Shown here piece after piece: positions 47,058 through 58,038 of a stretch of DNA of 64,000 bases (positions are counted from its first letter, which is position 1; each line of letters starts with the position of its first letter). The stretch comes from Phlebiopsis flavidoalba (lineage: Eukaryota > Basidiomycota > Agaricomycetes > Polyporales > Phanerochaetaceae). The translations under genes were made by a program, and so were the position numbers. The DNA lies in contig JAOCPU010000014.1 of assembly GCA_035772785.1 (NCBI GenBank), positions 124,001 through 188,000 of the forward strand, given 5' to 3'. The notes under the pieces are model-generated. The model made no database searches and was not told the DNA's origin. It saw only the letters and a program-made list of their open reading frames with translations.

Positions 47058-48422
47058 ATCCTAACGCCAGCATCGACGGCACCTTCTTTGTAGGTATACA
47101 GTCTTTTTTTCGTGATCCTCTATATTGACCTCGTGTATTTTACAGACCTGTCAGTGACGCACGCCTGCGGATGTGGCATACGCAATCTCATTCGAACGGT
47201 TGAGGCTGCAAAGGTGGGTTGGCAGCGGGCTCCGTACAGTCACTTGGTCGTGAAGCTCGCTCTCTACTGTGATGTCTATTTTCCTTGACAAAAATCGAAT
47301 CTCTTGCGCTACTTATAACGGCACGTCAAGCGGGCCGTTTGCCCCCTCCCTATCATGCTCTCGGTGGAGGTTTGAACTGCGCCTCACACCGAACCACGTC
47401 AGAACACGCGTGGCACGCCAGGCACGCATCCCGCGGACCTGCCATAGGTAAGTTCATCGGCCCGTCACTAATTAATAGGCTTCCCGTGAAAGCCATCTGT
47501 TCGCGGTGCCACCGAGCAAGCTCATTAAGTGGTCCGTCTCCAAATTCCACTAAGGCGTTGAATGAAACCGGACTGATCATACCCTAGAACGCCCACATAT
47601 CAGATCAATGATCATACGCAAACAAAGAACAAAGGATGGGCCGCTAGCGCACGGAGTGAACATCTATTTCATAAGCTTAAACCCGCCGTCAACCATAAGT
47701 CATATTCAACGCGATGCCGATGAAGCACAATTATTGGTTGGCGGCTGCAGTGTGGTCCGCAGCTGCTACTGAGAAGACCTTAAAGCTGCGCAATCCCTTA
47801 GTCAAAAGGCCTATGCTGCCCTTGCGGCCAACCCCCCACAAATTCTCGTTAAAACCTTTTCTGACGTTTGTTCATGCCAGCAGACATAGTGAGGCCGTCC
47901 ACGATGAAATTCGCCTTGGCAAAAATGCCTATTCCCAAGTTAATAGTCCTGAACAGCCCCGTGTGCTCCGTTTTCTACGGCTGTGGTTCAAGAAACAGAA
48001 CATGTGCCAACGGAGTCGCCAGGCTAACTTGAAAACGATCAGACAGAATATGGAATACCGGCCCAAAAAAAAACCTTAAAAGCACGCCCCTCTCATTGGA
48101 CCTTTCCCGTGAGTGCTGTACAAACCACGGCTGTAGTTTCCTCTATACTGCATTTATTGGCATCAAAAAATGCTGGTTAAGCTTCGTACACTATGATCCA
48201 CATGAGTCCAATACTGGCTCAGGTGCGAGGCACGGCGGCGCGAATGCCTACTGTTGACCAACAAGCGATGCGGAGCAGACTAAGCAAAAACAAGGAGCTC
48301 GCTGTCCCCGCGTGATGCGCCATAGCCGATGGGAGTAAACGGACGAGCGTGTGCTGAACTTCAGGGGACACTAACCATTGCAGTTCAGTGGCGAGATGCA
48401 AAATACGCGGGCTTTTGAAAGG
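47058..48422. other. Accessory spacer
   Basis: Short frames on both strands. A possible exon continuation of the preceding candidate lies at 47143-47220. No other gene signal. Confidence 0.35.
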
Positions 48423-48430
48423 TATATAAG
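48423..48430 (+). promoter_or_regulatory. TATA-box candidate
   Basis: TATATAAG, about 130 nt upstream of the signal-peptide start at 48558. Confidence 0.5.
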
Positions 48431-48557
48431 ACTTGAATAATCGAGGAGGGAGAGCAGCAGCACTCCAGTGAATGCTAAACGGACAAGTAACAGAACTACA
48501 CGGTAAACTATCATATACTCGTGCATATAACTGTGCTCATCCAAGCGCTTTCTGTAG

Positions 48558-48885
48558 ATGTACTCCACCATTCTCGCCGCTATCGTCCTCGCAGCAAGCA
48601 CCGTTGCCTCAGGTGCTTCTCTGGATGCCCGCCAGAGTTTGTGCCCGCCGGTGCCCATTTGCGGTCTTACCACGGCCTCCACAGTTCACGGCTCCCGGTT
48701 TGTTGGTGGAACTAGCAGGCCCTGAATCCCCTATCATCCTGCCCAGGTGTTTGCGAAGTGCTTTGCCAAAACACTTGCTCGGGTACCATGATTGGTGACG
48801 AACGTAGCTACGACATCCCTCCACCACTGCAGTGTCCACAGCACTTTGGACTTTGCTCGGCTTCGGGGTGCTGGTACCATTAGTG
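48558..48885 (+). CDS. Candidate cysteine-rich small secreted protein, frame broken
   Basis: The start MYSTILAAIVLAASTVASGA (48558) is a good signal peptide, with likely cleavage after ASG. SLDARQSLCPPVPICGLTT follows before a stop at 48722-48724. Another frame then gives VCEVLCQNTCSG (about 48750-48785) and LQCPQHFGLCSASGCWYH with a stop, adding six Cys within about 45 residues. One indel or a short intron would join the two. The size, signal peptide and Cys pattern resemble a fungal small secreted or effector-like protein. No family was recognised. Confidence 0.45.
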
Positions 48886-49500
48886 GTACTGTGATGGGTG
48901 AGCCTTGACCTCATACTAATACCACGCGTTTTCTATCACTGACTGCGCGTTATAATAGGTTTGCGCCTAAATCATGAATAAACGGTATTTAGATGCCTCG
49001 AGTAGGTACAGCGGCAACGGAGCATGAAAGTTGTCGGAATCGGTATCCTAGCTGTTATTGGAAAGCGACATGTATACGCTCTATCTCTACGTTTGTCTGA
49101 ATAGCTTGGAATTGTTGCCAGTACTCCGTGCCGTTGAAACACAACGGTAAAAGAGTGATCTGTGCATGAGTAATAATCGAGGCCCAATATTGAAAGGTAT
49201 CGGGGATTGTTAGAGACTAGCCTCGTTGGGCTTAAATGCGAGCTAGCGACTGTCTTACTTGAATTCCTGTGACACTGACGGGAGTCATCGCCTCTCAGAT
49301 ATAAATTCCAAAATATTCTACTAGCACTACGCAGTCCCATACTGCAGCACGATGAAGTCAGGATCCAGCTCGAACTTACAAGAGCTTTTGAATTTAGTCC
49401 AGAGGCGTCTAGTAGCGTAGACTCTCACCACCCTCGACTACTTACCAGTGTCGGATCAACTAATCACATCCTAGCCAATCCTAGCGTATAGGCGTCTTTG
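48886..49500. other. Accessory spacer
   Basis: A minus frame (48972-49340) contains short protein-like stretches such as LDYYSCTDHSFTVVFQRHGV. It could be an exon of a gene on that strand. Not recognised. Confidence 0.3.
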
Positions 49501-50230
49501 TGCCGCCACACATCCGAATGGCAGTGCGATCATCATGGCACCTCCACTAGCATAGAACGAGCAGCGAGCTTATTAGACTGTTCCTCAGTACAGTCACTAT
49601 GAAATGAGCAGCAAAATTGGCAACGTGGGGAGGGCATATCGCAGCACTTCGATGTTTCAAAAAAAAATCCAATCCCAAAAATGTCTGCCAGCACCATTTC
49701 TCCTACGTCATACTTGTTACTGATGGCCGTGATGACATGTCCTTGAGCCGACAGCGCTGGCGGAGGGCACATACAGCAAGAGCTCCTCAAATATCGAGGG
49801 CATGACCATGACCAATGTTGAGTCAAGAACGGCGGTAAGTATACATGAAGTAAGTTGCAGGCTCCTTTTGTCCCTTCTCCACGATGAACATCCCCCAGAG
49901 TGTTGAACGGTAATCGAACGAAAGTGAGTGAGGTTAAGTCATGTCCCACGCAGTTCTGATGCGATGCATAGGTTACCGTAGAGACCTGGCCGTGAGTAGT
50001 TAAGAATGCACGCTTAGTTCACAGAGAATGCCTCGGATATTGTACTTCACCAGCTCCACTTGTAGACTACGGACGATGGTCATACGCTCTACTCCCGCAC
50101 GCCCGCATCATCCCCTGAGGACTGCAGCTGAAACGCCCTCGAGTTGTAGACGGACTCTTAGATCATTCATCTGCTGGTTTAAAGCTTCGTCCATTTCATA
50201 CAAACGAGGTTAAAACTACATGTGGAGAGA
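49501..50230 (-). CDS. Hypothetical minus-strand gene with coiled-coil exon
   Basis: Not recognised. On the minus strand, near 50196-50115, a segment reads YEMDEALNQQMNDLRVRLQL and ends in a stop. A second segment, GVERMTIVRSLQVELVKYN, lies at about 50090-50030. Both are amphipathic and helical. Downstream, a 138-codon frame (49949-49533) gives VGHDLTSLTFVRLPFNTLGD. Frame breaks prevent a complete model. The helices look real, but the call is tentative. Confidence 0.3.
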
Positions 50231-50390
50231 TGAACCAACCATTCCATACGCCGACGTCGCTCGGGAGCGTTATGACCCACGCTGCCGCGAATGCTGGACT
50301 TAGGGCGATAAATGGTCAGTCTGTCCCCAAACTGACCTGTCATTCAAACCCGGCCTCAAATCTGAGGCGCGACTCCATGTTGAGCCCAGA

Positions 50391-50400
50391 TATATAAAGA
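50391..50400 (+). promoter_or_regulatory. TATA-box candidate
   Basis: TATATAAAGA, followed after about 70-130 nt by a coding-like stretch without an ATG. Similar in layout to the TATA candidates at 46551 and 48423. Confidence 0.4.
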
Positions 50401-50460
50401 CACCATAGAGGTCGAGTTCAGAACAACCTTGAGTCAACTTACATCATCTCCAATCCTCAA

Positions 50461-50920
50461 GTGAGTGCCCTTCAAAGTCTTCATCTGTTACTCACAACTC
50501 GTGCAAAGAGTTACTCCACTAGGATCTTCACCGTCCGTTGGCTTTGCGCGATTTGCGAGCACTGGCCATCTCACGGCGGCAGCGCGGGGCCGCTACGACT
50601 GCGAGAATCGCCAGGGGCTCCTACCCCTTCACTTCTTGCAACTGGTTCCTTGGTAGCTCTGGGCGGCGAGCGTCTCTAATAGTTGGAAATACCCCTCACT
50701 GCTGGAGGCCTTTTTGTGACGGTTGTCTTTGTTAGCTGCCCAGCCGGCCAAACTTTGCTCACAAACCGCCTTCCGGCACCATATCGGCAGGCTACATTGG
50801 CTTTGCCCACGGCCCGGCAGTCACTCGCCTGCGGTTCCCCGGCGTGAGGACTGCTCGTGGGCTTGTTTGCCTACGGCCGGAGGCGCCGGGGTTACAGTGG
50901 CAGCATTTTCTCTGTGAGGA
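50461..50920 (+). pseudogene. Possible decayed small secreted protein gene
   Basis: Frames from 50461 onward are short and shift often. Cys-rich pieces are visible, for example HCWRPFCDGCLC near 50698-50735 and VSCPAGQTLLTNRL at about 50730-50770. No ATG in good context follows the TATA candidate. It could be a remnant, or non-coding. Confidence 0.25.
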
Positions 50921-52228
50921 ATGCAGGTCCTGATTTCCCAACAAAGAGGCATGTTACTGACAGAGTTTTATGATAACTGTGCCTAGATCTTCGCCATTCC
51001 GCCCTAAGGTTTTTGTACATCCGGAATCGATTTTTGGAGACCACCGCGGACGGTGTTAGAGTACTATGTCATATGGTCCGCAACACGCTCAGGCCTCGTG
51101 TATTTTATAAGGCCGATGTTGAGAATGGCAGACAAAGTTTGTATCGTCGGAATAAGAGTTAAGGACGTCCAATGAAATTATAACACTCTTGTATGCTATT
51201 TTCTTGTCCGCATATTTTAGGAGTGACAGCGATTTGCAAGCATGAACCCAATGGTTTTGAACTTTAGCGGTATGACTGGTGATGCCAGTGACTATGCTGT
51301 CCACCCTTGTACAATAATCAACCGCGCAATAAACTTGGAAGTCGCGCAATAAAAATTGGGATGAGGTGGTCAGCTTACCATGAGGAATACCAAGTAAGCT
51401 GAGGCACTTACCAATGGTTCCTCGGGTGTGTTATCACCTCGACGGGAGGTCAGGGTGGGATGCACAAGGCTCGGAGGACAAGCCGAGAACAGGCGCCTGG
51501 ATAGCAACGGAACAGGCGCCCTAAATTGGGCAAGGCGTAAAAAGTCCCTTGTAACAAATTCTTAATTATCCTTGTTAGGGTAGGACTAAAGCTGGACGCT
51601 TACGTACACAGTGTCTACGGAGCGACTGTCGGGTACCAGTCAAGAGGTTGATGAGTTATCAGCTTCTAGTTTTCCCACTTGGTTTTTTACTTGCGGAGCA
51701 TATACGGGCGTCTAGTATCCGATTCTTGCAGGCGCTTGCCTATTCAGCTCATCTCGTCTGAGAGGTCTTCGAGCATGTACATCCCACATATGACTTATAG
51801 CAAGATGCTTACAAGCTATAGAAGCCACGTGTAAGTGTGATATTCTTGTCGATAACTGCTTGAGATAGGTCTCGCTTACGATGTGATTTTTATTGCGGGG
51901 CGGCGGCCCCGATTTTTTCTCGCGCGTGAATATTTGTACAATCTGGACAGCATAAGTGACCAATTAGCCGTCTTAGGGAACGCCACGTTCGGAAAGCCTT
52001 CACAAAGCGCCCGAAATGCCAGCGCTAGGCCTCGCGCTTTCGGCCGTCTCCGGAGTTAGGGCGGCCGATTACATAAGTCAAAATCTACCGGAATCGTGTA
52101 TGAATTACTGTATTGGTTAACGCGTCGTTAGATGAAGGCAGGTCAAGCTTTTCAATGGAATTTTACCATGCTAGAAAGTAGCCTACACCACACTCGTGGC
52201 GGCATGCATAGAGGCGAGTCTGAGAATC
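50921..52228. other. Accessory spacer
   Basis: Short minus-strand frames at 51089-51349 and 51712-51963 lack motifs. No repeat termini were recognised. Confidence 0.35.
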
Positions 52229-52480
52229 TTATTCTTTGCCAACGAGACCGCGGTCGCGACGGCGAGCGTAGCATGTAGTCCACGTTGCATCTACTAAGAG
52301 AGATGTCCAGTTTACGATAGGCCAGTGTTTCTGTCCAACGCTCAATGCATTACTTGATCCTCTGAATAGCTGTTTGTAGTTGGACGAATGCCAGACATGA
52401 TGGTCTCCCGAAGGCAGAGCCCGGACGGCGGAGCTGAAGACAAGAGAGAAGCAGCAAAGTATGAATCTGGACGGCGACAT
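52229..52480 (-). CDS. Putative secreted protein (signal peptide), partial
   Basis: The start MSPSRFILCCFSLVFSSAVR is a convincing signal peptide, with likely cleavage after ALPSG. The rest reads WHSSNYKQLFRGSSNALSVG and ends in a basic tail at 52229, which may be wrong-frame sequence after a missed intron. Not recognised. Confidence 0.35.
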   Translation of the reverse strand: MSPSRFILCCFSLVFSSAVRALPSGDHHVWHSSNYKQLFRGSSNALSVGQKHWPIVNWTSLLVDATWTTCYARRRDRGLVGKE

Positions 52481-53544
52481 GATACAACCTTCGGTATACT
52501 ATAGTCGGTACTAGTGACCAGTGGCCCGGAGATGACATGGTGGTTCTGTAAACGGTAAGACGGCGAACGCAAATGTGTGCGCCGTACCCTTATTATCCAA
52601 GGGTCAACATCCCGCACCAAACAATCCAGCCAGTCGATGATAAATGATCCTAGACCAGAGGAGGCTCGAAATAAAAGAACAAAGTGTGAGGTGTTCAAGC
52701 TGAGTTCTTGGTCGCGCTGGAGCATTGCGGAGATGTGTGGTGGTGGACAGTTGGCTGGGCGCGAAAGATACCTTGAGGTGTCATGCCCCAGGTAACCAGA
52801 GTGGTCTTCCCATCGAGCAGCACATGGCCGGCCCTACGTAGGCCAAGTGATCGATTCTCGCGTCAAACGAGCCATAGGAAACTCTTGGGGAAGGGCGATG
52901 AACTACATTTGCTGTGCCAGGAGTAGAGCGTGAAATGGGCGTGTTTATCGCGTTCTGAGGAGGCGATGTCTGCAAGAGCTATTGCACGTCGTGCTGGAAG
53001 ACAGAGGCCTGCCTATCCTAGGAGTTCCGCCATCTGCGCAGTCTTGACTTGGCTTCCGAGTTTTCACAAGACCCGACGACCTCATGACCTGGGCTGTGAG
53101 GGCTTTGAGTTACACTTACTTACTCCTCGTAGGCTAGGACGCTCTCTTTGCCTGCACATTTGCAACCTGTCGCAGACAGCATATGTCAGTGATGAAATGA
53201 GAAAGTATGGGTGTTGTGAAGGTGGGTGTTGGGAAGAGAAACGCGCCGGCGTCCATCAGCCGCTGTGTGAGACGAGCCGAAGCGGCAAGGTCTTGACCTC
53301 AACGACGACGACGACGGCGAGCCTCGCGGTTCTGTCCTCTCCTCGACCCGCTCTCTTCGTTCGCTGTAACCACTTCACTCCTTTCTTTCATTTCTTGCTG
53401 GTCTCCAACCGCTGGGCGGACAATTCTCTTGGTTCAAGCGCAGCTGTCTCTTGGCTGGCTCTTTGGATCACTCGGACGCCTGCACCGCTGATATATAGCA
53501 GTCTCGGTTTCTCTCCCAGCTCTCTGCGGTACCCTTTTTCCTCC
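52481..53544. other. Upstream region of the ADAM gene and spacer
   Basis: Minus frames at 52342-52725 and 52781-52975 show no motif. The final part should carry the ADAM promoter. Confidence 0.35.
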
Positions 53545-56500
53545 ATGTCTTCTGCCCTCCGGACCCTTTGGACACTGTTCTTCTTTGTATTCGCTGTTCA
53601 GTATGCCCACGGTGAGTTGTTGCATCAGCTCCTTCCCGAAATCCGCCCTCTGGAACTAGAATGAGGCGGTCAAAGCTTTTTCGTATCCGCACGACGGGAA
53701 TGGTGGCATAGCTACCTGCTACTGCGGGAAGATAGAACCAGCGCGACATACAGCTTCCGCTGGTGCCTGGACCTTGTACACAATAAACACGGAACGCATC
53801 AGGTCTATGAGCCATACACCACCATTACCCGCCGTGAAGGTGTACGAATTGTAGCTCTTTGATTGTCCCCGTGAGGTTGCAACCGCAGGTGGATAATAGC
53901 CTCAGGGGCAGGCACTATGTGCTCTTCTTCACTTTCGAAAGTCCTCGGGCTGCAGAGCTGTAGATCTAGGACGCGTTCACAGACCGGGCACTAAAAGACA
54001 AGCAGAGCCGGTATCCAAATACGCAAATGTCGCACGACATAGACTGCTTTCTTCTTGTTCCTGTCTCGTTGTGTGAGCTCTGTACTGACCGTCACCTCAT
54101 CCAGCTTCCAGTGCTCCGCCCCGTCCCCTGAAACGTATCGCCCCATCCCACCACTCGCGCTCTCGAGATCCTTCCACGTCGACCGTCCGCCTCTGGGCAC
54201 TACGCCAAGCGTTCTCTACCGCTATCTTCCCCCCGTCCTGGAACACACAGACACATTTCGCCTGACCCTCAGTGCTTTTGACCAGACCTTCCACCTCCAT
54301 TTACGACCAAATGAGCACCTCATCCACCCCGCGGCTCGCAATCACCTTCCACAAAGCACTGGCACCCGACGGCCGCCGGGGTAACACACACCGAACCTCT
54401 GCTGCGCGAGAATGTGCGGGGACCTACTGGGGTGAAGTTTTTGGTCGGGGCAGCGCGAGTCCCAGGCGCGTATGCGCGAAGACGCCGCGGGCGTGCAGCC
54501 CGCCCGGCCGGCGGCAAGCACGAGCCTGGCTTGGCTGGGCGCGCATCACCGTGCACGACCAGGGCGACGCTGCCGTGGGGCGGCCGCCGAGCTTCTAGAG
54601 GGCGCGTTCTCCGTCCACGGAGACGTGCATCACGTCATGACTGTCGACAACTACATGCGCACGAAGCACAAGCTGGATCCCCATGTCGCGCTGGTTGATC
54701 ATAACCGACGGCGGCCTGGTGAATCTTCAAGGACTCGGACGTGATGACGCCCAGGACTCAGGAATTTACTTCGAAGCCCCCCGCGCAGACGTGCGCGCAT
54801 GATCAAATGGACTGGAACATCAATCCGTTTGCGAATCCCGCGTTGCGGAGACCGCCACCGCCACCCGTATCACCTTGGTATGATCCCTTTGGACTTTCTG
54901 CCGCCTCAAGTCGGTGGAAACCACAGCTTGGCGAGGCGTGATGATGTTGCCGGAGGTAACATGGGTTCCCGAAAAAAAAAAAAGTGAGCGCCACAAATCG
55001 TCATTTTTGAATACGCCACTGACAACTTGCTAGCTTCGAGAATAACATCGGCCAGAGCGCCGGCTGTCCGACGACGCAGAAGGTCATCTACATGGGCGTA
55101 GCAGCCGATTGTGGTGTACACCAGCACGTACGGCTCGACCCAGAACGCCACCCAGCAGATTATTACCAACTTCAATACCGCGAGCGCGCTCTACAAGTCG
55201 ACGTTTCAACGTCTCTCTTGGTATCGTCGAGTTGCAAGTCCAGAACCCAGAGTATGCTCGGGGGGGTCGTTCTAAAGCGTAGCTGGAAGCTAACCTGGTA
55301 TAGATGCCCCACTACCACGGATGCCTCTGTGCCGTGGAACGTTGCATGCTCCGACTCAGTCACCCTCAAATGACGACCGGCTGTCGCTCTTCTGTCCGAC
55401 TGGCGTGGCAAGAAGGGCAGTGACGGAGCCGGCCTTTGGCATCTGATGAGTGGATGTCCTACTGGCACGGAAGTCGGCATCGCACCATGGCTGGCCACTC
55501 TGTAAGTTATTACTTAGTCCATTTCCTTTTTCTTCAACCACCAATCCAAATCCCGTAGATGCCAGCAAATCCGCAAACCGGTGGAGCCCCGGCTCAGTCG
55601 TTGTCCGGGACGCAGAAACGGTTCTCGGTCTCGACGTCTGGCAGGGTCGAATGGTCAGGTCGTCGCGCACGAGATCGGACACAACTTTGGCGCCATCGTG
55701 AGGCTATTTCATACCGATCGCTGGGGGATTTACACTGACGAGATTACCTCGTAGCATATGTACGTGTTGAAAATGGGACTGTGATCTGGTAGTGTCATGA
55801 GCTGCTGACAGGTGTATACAGTGCGCTCCTGGCTGCGGTTCTGGAAACAGCACAGTGGTGTGCTGCCCACTGTCGAAAGACAGTTGTAATGCCAACTCTC
55901 AGTTCATTATGAGTCCCAGTGGATCTCCGATCCAGGGCGAGCAGAAGTTCTCGGCCTGCACGTTAGGCAACATCTGTACTTTGCCTCTGGCCGTATACAC
56001 CAAATGCGTCTACTGACGTGCGCGGTATCTCAGGCTCACTGAATAGCCAACGGAAGAGGCTCCGCGCTGGCATAGATCGAACACAAACATTGCTCGGATC
56101 GACGATAACGCTACCGTCAAGCACAACGAATACACAATATTCATCGCACTCGGCTATGTGTCAGGGAACGGCAATTGTCCGTTCGAAGTACCGGCGAGAG
56201 ACTGAGGAACACCACCGGTTGTCAACGCGCCGTGACGTGACATCCCTCGAGCTGCACTGATTGACGGACGGCGCTCTACCGACGTATCGCAAGCGCTAAG
56301 AGCCGTTGATCTAGCACACGTGCGCGCGGACGATGTTTAGGCTTAGTTGCGACCACTTCGAAGAACAGCATACATATGGCCTGCACGGAACACCAGATGC
56401 GCGTTTTTGCACCCGACTACGCCCAGGTCCTCCAAAGGGTGGCAGTCCCGCTAAGCGAAAGGGAATAGCCGCGTCGCGATCCAGCCAGAAAGATTGTTGC

Positions 56501-57369
56501 TAACTTTGCAGCTCGGCCGGCGACCTTCCAGTGTACCCCGCTGCGGGCCCGGATACGTTCTTCGGCCGATTAATATTATGCAGAGATTCAGATGTGTGGC
56601 TGGGCTCGAAACGGTCTCGGTTTTGCCGGTACCGACGTCGGTGTGTTTGCACCTCACTTGATAGTAGCGTCCTCTCTCATCAATGCTTGTGACATTGGAC
56701 TGATGAGTTCCGCTTTAGTAAGAGGCAATGCAAGAAACCCGGTTGGTGCTTCGATGAATCTGTCGAAGGCACTGTGCCCCAGCCATGACGACAAGAGCTG
56801 CCAAGTATCGTGCCAGGTGACCCTACTGCTTTCGAATCGATGCGTTGTCCTGCAGTCGGCAACTCGTGGACGGATCCCCATGTGGCTATGCGAGGAACGT
56901 GCCAGAAGGGTAAGCTGCCAGGCGCGGCAGCTTCCTGGATACGGCTGAGCAAGGTACGTACATTTGCAACTGTTCGCCCCAAGCTCTGATCACGAATGGT
57001 ATCTGTAGGCATGGTACACCCCAGAACCCTCCAGATAATTCCAGTTTCCTGGTTTACGACTGTTGTCGTAGGCATCGTCCGTGATCCTCATCCTATACGC
57101 CTTGGTCAGATGTGCGTATTACATATACCGCTCTTACCCATATAATGATATACGCCCAGTCATATATACGGTGTACTCAACGGAGGGGTACGACGCAGAT
57201 GTACGAGCCTGCTTGCGAAAACAATACGGGCAGCAGCCGCTCTGAGCAGGCTGTGGCCCAACAGCCAAGTTACCATCCCCGTGATGGCGCAGACACAAGG
57301 AGGAGGGCCCGTCGCTACATGTATGGGACCCAAAAGTACGTGGCGTGCTGTTCGAGTAACGTTGATTAG
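53545..57369 (+). CDS. ADAM-family zinc metalloprotease (M12B), membrane-anchored
   Basis: Fungal ADAM proteins are type I membrane zinc endopeptidases of poorly known role. Signal peptide: [20 protein letters not shown] (53545). A 493-nt first intron (53612-54104) leads to [13 protein letters not shown]. The propeptide has [20 protein letters not shown] and [20 protein letters not shown]. The catalytic domain has [20 protein letters not shown] sequence, [20 protein letters not shown] and [13 protein letters not shown] (about 55659-55697). A 5-nt microexon (55755-55759) supplies the third His, and [15 protein letters not shown] follows. Then [20 protein letters not shown] and [11 protein letters not shown] disordered disintegrin/Cys-rich part has SCQVSCQ and GTCQKGKCQAG-like sequence. 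The membrane segment [21 protein letters not shown] is near 57062-57105, followed by a short tail with [20 protein letters not shown]. Many single-base breaks occur; the 3' end is approximate. Confidence 0.85.
53612..54104 (+). other. Unusually long first intron of the ADAM gene
   Basis: The GTGAGT donor follows the phase-1 exon end GCCCACG. The CTGACC branch point and CCAG acceptor precede CTTCCAGTGCTCCG, giving a continuous [11 protein letters not shown]. At 493 nt it is about nine times longer than the other introns seen here. No transposon ends were recognised inside. Confidence 0.65.
55755..55759 (+). other. Microexon carrying the third zinc-ligand His of ADAM
   Basis: CATAT lies between intron 55698-55754 (57 nt) and intron 55760-55821 (62 nt). 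Both have GT donors, CTGAC branch points and AG acceptors. The expected HD would need six bases, so one base appears to be missing here. Confidence 0.7.
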
Positions 57370-57687
57370 CATCATATGTTACAGCGCGCCACAATAAGTC
57401 TACAACCGCGGCGCTCGGAACGGTTGGGCGATGCCCAGTCGCCGTCTGCGACATCACATCGGCCCAACGAGGAGTGCAGCTACGAACCAGTATCGACCCG
57501 TAACATTGACATGGGCTTTGGATATCTTAATGTTGTATTTCACTTGCGCATATTTAACTGCTTTTGATTCGCTTTCATGCCTGCAGTGGTCAGACGGTTC
57601 TATTGAGACACATTTGCTGGTTATACATTTCAGTGCGGGCTCGCTCATGTGACTTGTACGTAGAGCTCGTTCGGAAGGCGGCCAAGC

Positions 57688-58038
57688 TCAGAGATATCCG
57701 CCCTCTCGAAGCAGCTCACGGACCCTGCTCGTATCGGGCTTGACGTCTCCATTGAGTGGCGAGTAGTACCTGCGGCCCGTTTGTCCAAAGGCTACTGGGA
57801 AGAAACGACCGTCAGCCTAGAAGACGCAGGTCAGCGATCCTCGAAAACCAGTCAAGACCAGCAATCCGTACCACACGAGTGCGCGCAATACGGGTCCTCT
57901 TGCCTGCGATCTGTCCACGGACCCATTCGTCGTCATCGGTCCTTACCCACACAGCCTGGCCATCCTGCGTCCGAGCCCGGTCAGCGCGCCACTCCCCTTG
58001 CCCTGCGCGTCAATGCTCACCTGAAACTCGTAGGCCAT
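57688..58038 (-). CDS. Intact 79-residue protein of unknown function (three exons)
   Basis: Exon 1 is 58038-58021 (MAYEFQ), exon 2 is 57964-57872, and exon 3 is 57816-57688, ending in TGA. Introns of 56 nt (57965-58020) and 55 nt (57817-57871) have GTGAGC/GTACGG donors, CTGAC branch points and GCAG/CTAG acceptors. Both are phase 0, and the three exons join with no frame break. Exon 2 gives AVWVRTDDDEWVRGQIAGKR. Exon 3 gives GRFFPVAFGQTGRRYYSPLN, then GDVKPDTSRVRELLREGGYL. Alternating hydrophobic and charged strands with a W-x-x-G turn suggest a small SH3/Tudor-like beta barrel (inference). An in-frame extension exists upstream of ATG 58038. Function unknown; it ends tail-to-tail with the ADAM gene. 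Confidence 0.7.
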
